From: Whitmania pigra
Lineage: Eukaryota; Annelida; Clitellata; Hirudinida; Haemopidae
Length of the DNA: 64,000 nucleotides
Direction of reading: 5' to 3'
Assembly (NCBI GenBank): GCA_021613335.1
Contig: JAJTWR010000431.1
Coordinates: forward strand, 1,240,001-1,304,000
The position numbers were made by a program, and so were the translations under genes. Positions 59,807 to 64,000 of the stretch are shown here, one piece after another. The notes below the pieces were generated by a model. That model saw only the letters and a program-made list of their open reading frames with translations. It was not told where the DNA came from and searched no databases. How positions within the stretch are numbered: the first letter of the stretch is position 1; each line of letters starts with the position of its first letter.

Positions 59807-61936
59807 TCAGTTGAGATGTTCAATGATGTATGCCCGAGGGCCACTCCTAAAGACATAGAGCCGTTTACCGTCTGCACTATACGCGACGCTTTGCCATGGC
59901 CTATCCCCGGCGAGTAAGCCCTCAGAGCGGTCCTTCCAAGTTATCCCAGAATCTGATGAGGTATAGATATGCCCGCCGTTAACAATCCCTGCTAACTTCT
60001 TCCCATCTGCAGACGAGGTCACTCTCCGCCATTTCAGTTTGGCTGCGATGGGACCTGCCAAAAGAGAACGATCCTCCCAGGTCTTACCTTCATCATCAGA
60101 TGTATAGAGATGCCCGTCATATTCAATCGCAACAAGTTTCTTTCCGTCGGCTGAAGAGGCAATGTCTACCCAATTCTTATCCCCGGAGATCAAGGTGCTA
60201 CTGAGGGAACGGTCAATCCAAGTATCACCAGAGTTTGGTGATGTGTATATATGACCTCCATTTGCTGCGACCGCAAACTTGAGCCCATCTTCAGAGGAAG
60301 CGACGGCAATTCCAGTCCCCGCAGTTATATTCGCAGTGGAGGTCCGACTCTTCCAGTTTTTCCCTGAGTCAATGCTGGTGTACAAGTCTGTGCTTGAACC
60401 TAAAACAAGCTTTGACAAATCCCCCGAACCAGCCATTTTGAAAACTCTACCGCTATTTGTCGCGAATTGACCCGACGATTCCTGCCAAGTTGATCCGAGA
60501 TTTCGTGATATCCTGAATGTGTTTTGTTCGCTGTACACATTCGCGATTGCTGCTCCCTCTTTCGACATGCTCAGCACTGCGGTGTAAACAAAAGTCCAGT
60601 TAATATTGTGGTTCCCTGCCAGCGTTTCGCTCCAGGTTTCACCATAGTCATCTGATACGACCAATCCAGGATTGCCTGCACATGCTGCAATCCTCCCGTC
60701 TTCTGAAGTTGAAACGATTGGGATATTTATGCTCCCAGTCCCTTCTAATTTATCCACTCCGGCCCGAAAAAACCAATTCTCTCCTCCGTTCGCAGAGGTA
60801 AATACCTGAGGTCCCCTGCTAATCCCTGCCAGGTTATTGCCATTTGCGGATGAAGCAACCGACCACCAATAGAGGCTTTGATATGCCGTAGGGCTGCTGA
60901 ACCCGTGCGGTCGAATAATCCAACTACGCCCCGAGTCTGGCGATGTGTATACGCTTCCTCCTCCTGTTGCATCGACGACCAGAGCTGTCAGGTTTTGGCC
61001 CAAGGAAGACGAGACAATAGCCTGCCAAGGTTGATTTCCGGCGAGCGGGCCGGTGCCTAGAGACAGGTCCGTCCAATTAGCACCCATATCTGTCGACGAA
61101 AACAAGTGGCCGTCACGCACCACCGCAAAGAGCTTCGCGCCGTCGTCTGACAAGGCCACCGACTGCCAATTGAGGTCGCCAGCAGCTGCGCCGTTCGAGC
61201 GCTTGGTCCAGGTCGCTCCCGAATCCTTGGAGGTGAAAATGCCGCCGCCCTTCACTACGGCCGCGAGCTTCGTGCCATCTCCCGACGAGTGAATAGCCTG
61301 CCAGTTCAAGTTGTTGGCAATATCTCCAGAGGAGCGGTCATCCCAGCTCGCCCCGGCATTATTGGAGGTAAACAGGTGCCCTCCGTACACTACCGCAGCG
61401 AGCTTCGTGCCATCGTCAGAGCTGGTCAAAGAGGTCCAGGCGAGATTGCCGGCGATTTTCCCGGAAGAGCGGTCGGTCCAGAGCCCCCCGCTATCGACGG
61501 AGGTGAAGAGATGCCCGCCGCGGACAATCGCCACTAGCTTTTTGCCATCTGCAGACGACGCCACCCCCCACCACTTGCGGTTGCCCGCGATACCGCTGGC
61601 AGGGGAAGAGCGGTCGTCCCACGTCTCGCCCGCATTGGAGGAGGTGTAGACATGTCCGTTGGGCACCACATAGACCAGATTGCCTCCGTTTGCCGAAGAG
61701 GCGATGGACTGGTGTCCTCCCATGTAGAGGTTGGAGGTGATTTCTTTTACGCTTATGGAGTCTGGCGGGAGGGGCGTGGTTCCACCATCGTCGCCGCCGT
61801 CCTTCGACGGTGGGCCACTGTTGCAAGCGAATGCCGATAGGAACGTCAGCGCCAGCACGAAGGCTTGCTTGCGATACTGAGGCTGGTTGCGCTTCGTTGT
61901 GGAAGATGCCAATTCACAGTTTAGGAAGCAGTTCAT
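59807..61936 (-). CDS. propeller-type repeat lipoprotein, copy B
   Basis: 709 aa, the upstream copy of the tandem pair. The first ~330 residues differ from copy A at only about ten positions, and the last ~380 residues share the framework but differ in clusters, for example DKLEGTGSINIPIVSTS against NNYIVVGRLRNPICSTS, and SSTDLYTSIDSGKNWKSR against TLRNLYTSVDSGKTWTIR. The signal, lipobox Cys38 and repeat pattern are the same. It lies between AT-rich DNA (61953-62147) and copy A. The pattern fits either diversifying selection or exchange with other family members. Confidence 0.8.
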   Translation of the reverse strand: MNCFLNCELASSTTKRNQPQYRKQAFVLALTFLSAFACNSGPPSKDGGDDGGTTPLPPDSISVKEITSNLYMGGHQSIASSANGGNLVYVVPNGHVYTSSNAGETWDDRSSPASGIAGNRKWWGVASSADGKKLVAIVRGGHLFTSVDSGGLWTDRSSGKIAGNLAWTSLTSSDDGTKLAAVVYGGHLFTSNNAGASWDDRSSGDIANNLNWQAIHSSGDGTKLAAVVKGGGIFTSKDSGATWTKRSNGAAAGDLNWQSVALSDDGAKLFAVVRDGHLFSSTDMGANWTDLSLGTGPLAGNQPWQAIVSSSLGQNLTALVVDATGGGSVYTSPDSGRSWIIRPHGFSSPTAYQSLYWWSVASSANGNNLAGISRGPQVFTSANGGENWFFRAGVDKLEGTGSINIPIVSTSEDGRIAACAGNPGLVVSDDYGETWSETLAGNHNINWTFVYTAVLSMSKEGAAIANVYSEQNTFRISRNLGSTWQESSGQFATNSGRVFKMAGSGDLSKLVLGSSTDLYTSIDSGKNWKSRTSTANITAGTGIAVASSEDGLKFAVAANGGHIYTSPNSGDTWIDRSLSSTLISGDKNWVDIASSADGKKLVAIEYDGHLYTSDDEGKTWEDRSLLAGPIAAKLKWRRVTSSADGKKLAGIVNGGHIYTSSDSGITWKDRSEGLLAGDRPWQSVAYSADGKRLYVFRSGPRAYIIEHLN

Positions 61937-62147
61937 TCTCGTCTCCGGTCAGCGGTACAAAATTCAAATGCGCGAATGAATTCGCGCAGACTTGTTCCAG
62001 CGTAGACTCCTAGGCGAATATTACCACAGCACAAAATCAACTAATAATAAAAAATTATTTTCGTTTATCGAGGAGGACAGAGCGGCCTCGTGGCGTTGGT
62101 CTACGCAAGTGCCTGTAGTTGTTCGGTAGCGCTCGAAGCTTCTGGCT

Positions 62148-63740
62148 TCAGGCTTCTCGGACGTAGACTCGCTCCTGGTAGCGCATCGCAACCAGGATGT
62201 AGAAGAGCCCCAAGACGGTGAGCAGCGCCGCAAAGAAAAGGAAGTACTCGGGACCGACGAGCCGGTAGGTCGAGACAGAGCCCTTTTCGGCGTCGAAGCT
62301 ACCCTCGGTCGTGAGCGGTAGCCGGGTCACGTTGTCGATGAGGTGTACCCGGTTCGAAGCGGCGTCGATTTCGCTGATGACAAAGGTTCCCTTGAGCGGA
62401 TTGCGCTTCTCCCCGACGACATTGGTGATGCCGTTGTCTCCCATGATATCGAGCTTCTGCCCGCGAACGAACCCGGCGACCGAGGGGAGCGTCACCCAGG
62501 TTTCAGTGCCGGCGGCGACCGTCGCGCCGGGAATCTCCCGCACCATCAAGCGGTTGACCGCCGCGATGCCGAGGTTGCCGACAGCCGTGGAGAGGAGGAA
62601 CAGGGCCATGATGAAGCTCTTGATGCTCAGCGGCGCCTGTTTGTACGAGAACTCGAGCGCGGTGATGGACACCAGCACCTCCGCCACACTCAGGACCGCA
62701 TAGGCGAGGATCTGCCAAGCGGCGTGGGTGGGGATTCCGTTCATGATGCGCCGCTCAATCCAGGCGACGATGAGGAACGAGAGCACGGTGAGGAAGAGCC
62801 CGACGCCGATTTTTCGCAGCGGGGTCACCCGCACGTACCGATTCACGAACGGGTAGACGAAGAAGCTCATGAGCGGCGTGAACAGCAAGATGAAGATGCC
62901 GTTCACCACCTGAATCTGCGCTGGTCGGAACGTGTGGCCGAAGAAGGTCTTATCTACGAGGGCAGACTGAACTTGGAGGGTCCAGGTGTTGCCGTTGGCC
63001 TGATCCCAGAGCATCCAGAACGCCGCCACGAAGAAGTAGATGACGAGGAGCCGACCGATGAGCTTGAGGGTGTCGGGCGATAAGACCTCCTGGAGCCACT
63101 TCACGCCTGCGGGCGGAATCACCGTGTACTGACGGCGACCGGCGACGAAGACCATGGTGGCGACAATCATCATGACCGCCGGAAGGCCGAAGGCCCAGCG
63201 CGGCCCATAGGCCGGATTATCGAGCAGCTCCGGGCACATGTAGATGGAGATGGACGAGCCTAAGTTGATGGAGAGGTAGAACAGCGAGAAGGCGCGCTCG
63301 ATGAGGTGCGCGTTCTTGGTGCTGAATTGGTCTCCCACGTTGGTCGAGACGCAGGGTTTGATACCCCCGGTGCCGAAGCCAATGAAGAACAAGGCGGCCT
63401 GCATCGCAATCTCGACATCGCCAAAGAGCGCAAGCCCGAGCGCCGCCACCGAGTACAGCGAGGAGAAGACGGTGATGGTCTTGAATTTTCCCCAGAGGAC
63501 GTCGGCGATGACGGCGCCGAAGAGTGGGAAAAAATATGCGCCGGTCTTGAAGAGCGCTTGCTGGGAGGCGGCGCGCGCCTCCGTGAAGTGCATGAAGTTC
63601 GTCAGGTAGACGACGAGGATGGAGTTGATGCCGTAGTAGCAAAAGCGCTCGGCAAACTCGTTGCTGACGATGAACCAGATACCTCGGGGCATGCGATCCG
63701 CGCCCACACTTCCTCCGGCTCCGTTGCTGTTCGCGCTCAT
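62148..63740 (-). CDS. POT/PTR family proton-dependent peptide transporter
   Basis: 530 aa, about 14 helices. The first helix carries the POT motif ExxER in EFAERFCYYG (Glu28, Glu31, Arg32), and FSLFYLSINLGSSIS is the second family signature. These proton symporters import di- and tripeptides. A non-membrane insert of about 90 residues before the last helix (from GATVAAGTETW to the LVGPEYF segment) is larger than usual. With the OPT transporter and the prolyl oligopeptidase it fits a peptide-using lifestyle. Confidence 0.93.
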   Translation of the reverse strand: MSANSNGAGGSVGADRMPRGIWFIVSNEFAERFCYYGINSILVVYLTNFMHFTEARAASQQALFKTGAYFFPLFGAVIADVLWGKFKTITVFSSLYSVAALGLALFGDVEIAMQAALFFIGFGTGGIKPCVSTNVGDQFSTKNAHLIERAFSLFYLSINLGSSISIYMCPELLDNPAYGPRWAFGLPAVMMIVATMVFVAGRRQYTVIPPAGVKWLQEVLSPDTLKLIGRLLVIYFFVAAFWMLWDQANGNTWTLQVQSALVDKTFFGHTFRPAQIQVVNGIFILLFTPLMSFFVYPFVNRYVRVTPLRKIGVGLFLTVLSFLIVAWIERRIMNGIPTHAAWQILAYAVLSVAEVLVSITALEFSYKQAPLSIKSFIMALFLLSTAVGNLGIAAVNRLMVREIPGATVAAGTETWVTLPSVAGFVRGQKLDIMGDNGITNVVGEKRNPLKGTFVISEIDAASNRVHLIDNVTRLPLTTEGSFDAEKGSVSTYRLVGPEYFLFFAALLTVLGLFYILVAMRYQERVYVREA

Positions 63741-63764
63741 GTGACCCCTCGGTTTGTAAGGGCC

Positions 63765-64000
63765 CTATGTATCAAAAACTTGTGGCACCCGCAGTCGCTC
63801 AGTTCGAAGAATGAGCCCTTGCATGCCGAGGAGCAGGCGTTCGCGACGCCCCATAGCGCGCCGCGCCACAGGTGTGTCGTGATCATACCCGACGAGGTGG
63901 AGGAGGCCATGGACGAGGTAGAGCGCCAATTCCCCACGCACCGATTCCCGCCGCTTGGCAGCCTCGCGGCGGGCAGTTTCGAGGGAGATGACGATGTCTC
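63765..64000 (-). CDS. ybeY: endoribonuclease YbeY, C-terminal part
   Basis: The frame ends at TAG 63765-63767 and runs out of the window at 64000; about 77 residues are visible. DIVISLETARREAAKRR and the zinc site HGLLHLVGYDH, with three His, are diagnostic of YbeY, a metal-dependent RNase for 16S rRNA maturation and ribosome quality control. The final stretch (QGLILRTERLRVPQVFDT) is non-conserved. The gene lies upstream of the POT transporter on the same strand. Confidence 0.92.
   Translation of the reverse strand, partial: DIVISLETARREAAKRRESVRGELALYLVHGLLHLVGYDHDTPVARRAMGRRERLLLGMQGLILRTERLRVPQVFDT

Larger units (their letters stand above)
57639..61952. repeat. tandem duplication of a ~2.15-kb unit
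   Basis: Two units, 57639-59794 and 59800-61952, are separated by only 5 nt. Each contains one propeller lipoprotein gene plus its ribosome site and 3' flank. Large blocks (for example 58900-59500 against 61060-61660) are virtually identical, while the part encoding the C-terminal half shows clustered changes. One 3-nt difference (an extra GAG/Ser codon) accounts for the length difference of the genes. Confidence 0.9.

Noticed and set aside
63737..63937. 66-codon minus-strand frame at the window end
   Set aside because: Another frame over the same bases encodes the YbeY zinc motif, which is the real gene.
1..64000. tRNA, rRNA, CRISPR array, insertion sequence or prophage
   Set aside because: No cloverleaf with a TpsiC-like arm in the gaps, no regularly spaced repeats, no transposase or phage structural gene seen by eye.

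Overview
The window (about 60% G+C, genes densely packed on both strands) looks like chromosome of a Gram-negative delta-proteobacterial or Myxococcota-like organism. The evidence is an outer-membrane protein resembling the TIGR04551 myxobacterial family, proline-rich proteins with myxobacterial-looking C-terminal domains, an FHA-GAF-adenylate cyclase, a Ser/Thr-kinase-fold protein, and envelope genes (LptC-like, SppA, MtgA, MurB). I cannot name the species. I saw no tRNA, rRNA, CRISPR array, prophage or insertion sequence.

Layout. 1-6.6 kb: end of an RlmI-like rRNA methyltransferase, a membrane-anchored subtilase, a small protein, an outer-membrane protein, recF, an archaeal/eukaryotic-type proS, and an XRE regulator with a Cys/His motif. 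7-13.5 kb: a proline-rich protein, fmt, then an accessory-looking block: a kinase-fold protein lacking its catalytic Asp, a degenerate AroQ-like protein, a HopA1-like protein and an intact APH-type kinase. 13.5-23.6 kb: OPT transporter, dcd, two SDRs, a prolyl oligopeptidase lipoprotein, a small protein sharing the XRE protein's Cys/His motif, a PurE-PurK fusion and an LptC-like lipoprotein. 23.6-31.7 kb: a compact nuoEFJKLMN operon without G, H, I or A-D. 31.7-42.8 kb: a GT9 glycosyltransferase, mtgA, sppA, murB, a NatA/NatB-type ABC exporter, the TIGR04551-like protein and a long acyl-CoA dehydrogenase. 42.8-50 kb: a Cys-rich lipoprotein, gamma carbonic anhydrase, a DUF4177-like/RDD/ATP-grasp operon, a broken Abi-like gene, the cyclase and truD. 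50-57.6 kb: an ECF sigma / probable anti-sigma / STN-bactofilin-like membrane protein operon, prfB with a programmed +1 frameshift, sodB, an Nfu-type Fe-S scaffold, a methyltransferase and a transglutaminase. 57.6-64 kb: two tandemly duplicated propeller lipoproteins, a POT peptide transporter and the end of ybeY.

How genes work together. The nuo genes supply the NADH-input module E/F and the membrane arm of complex I. The envelope genes make and maintain peptidoglycan and outer membrane. The most unusual pieces are the APH + HopA1-like pair (a combination known from Ser/Thr dehydration in some RiPP pathways), the sigma/anti-sigma/STN-bactofilin operon, the patchily diverged propeller lipoproteins, and the shared C-x4-C-x9-C-x2-H motif in two otherwise unrelated proteins.
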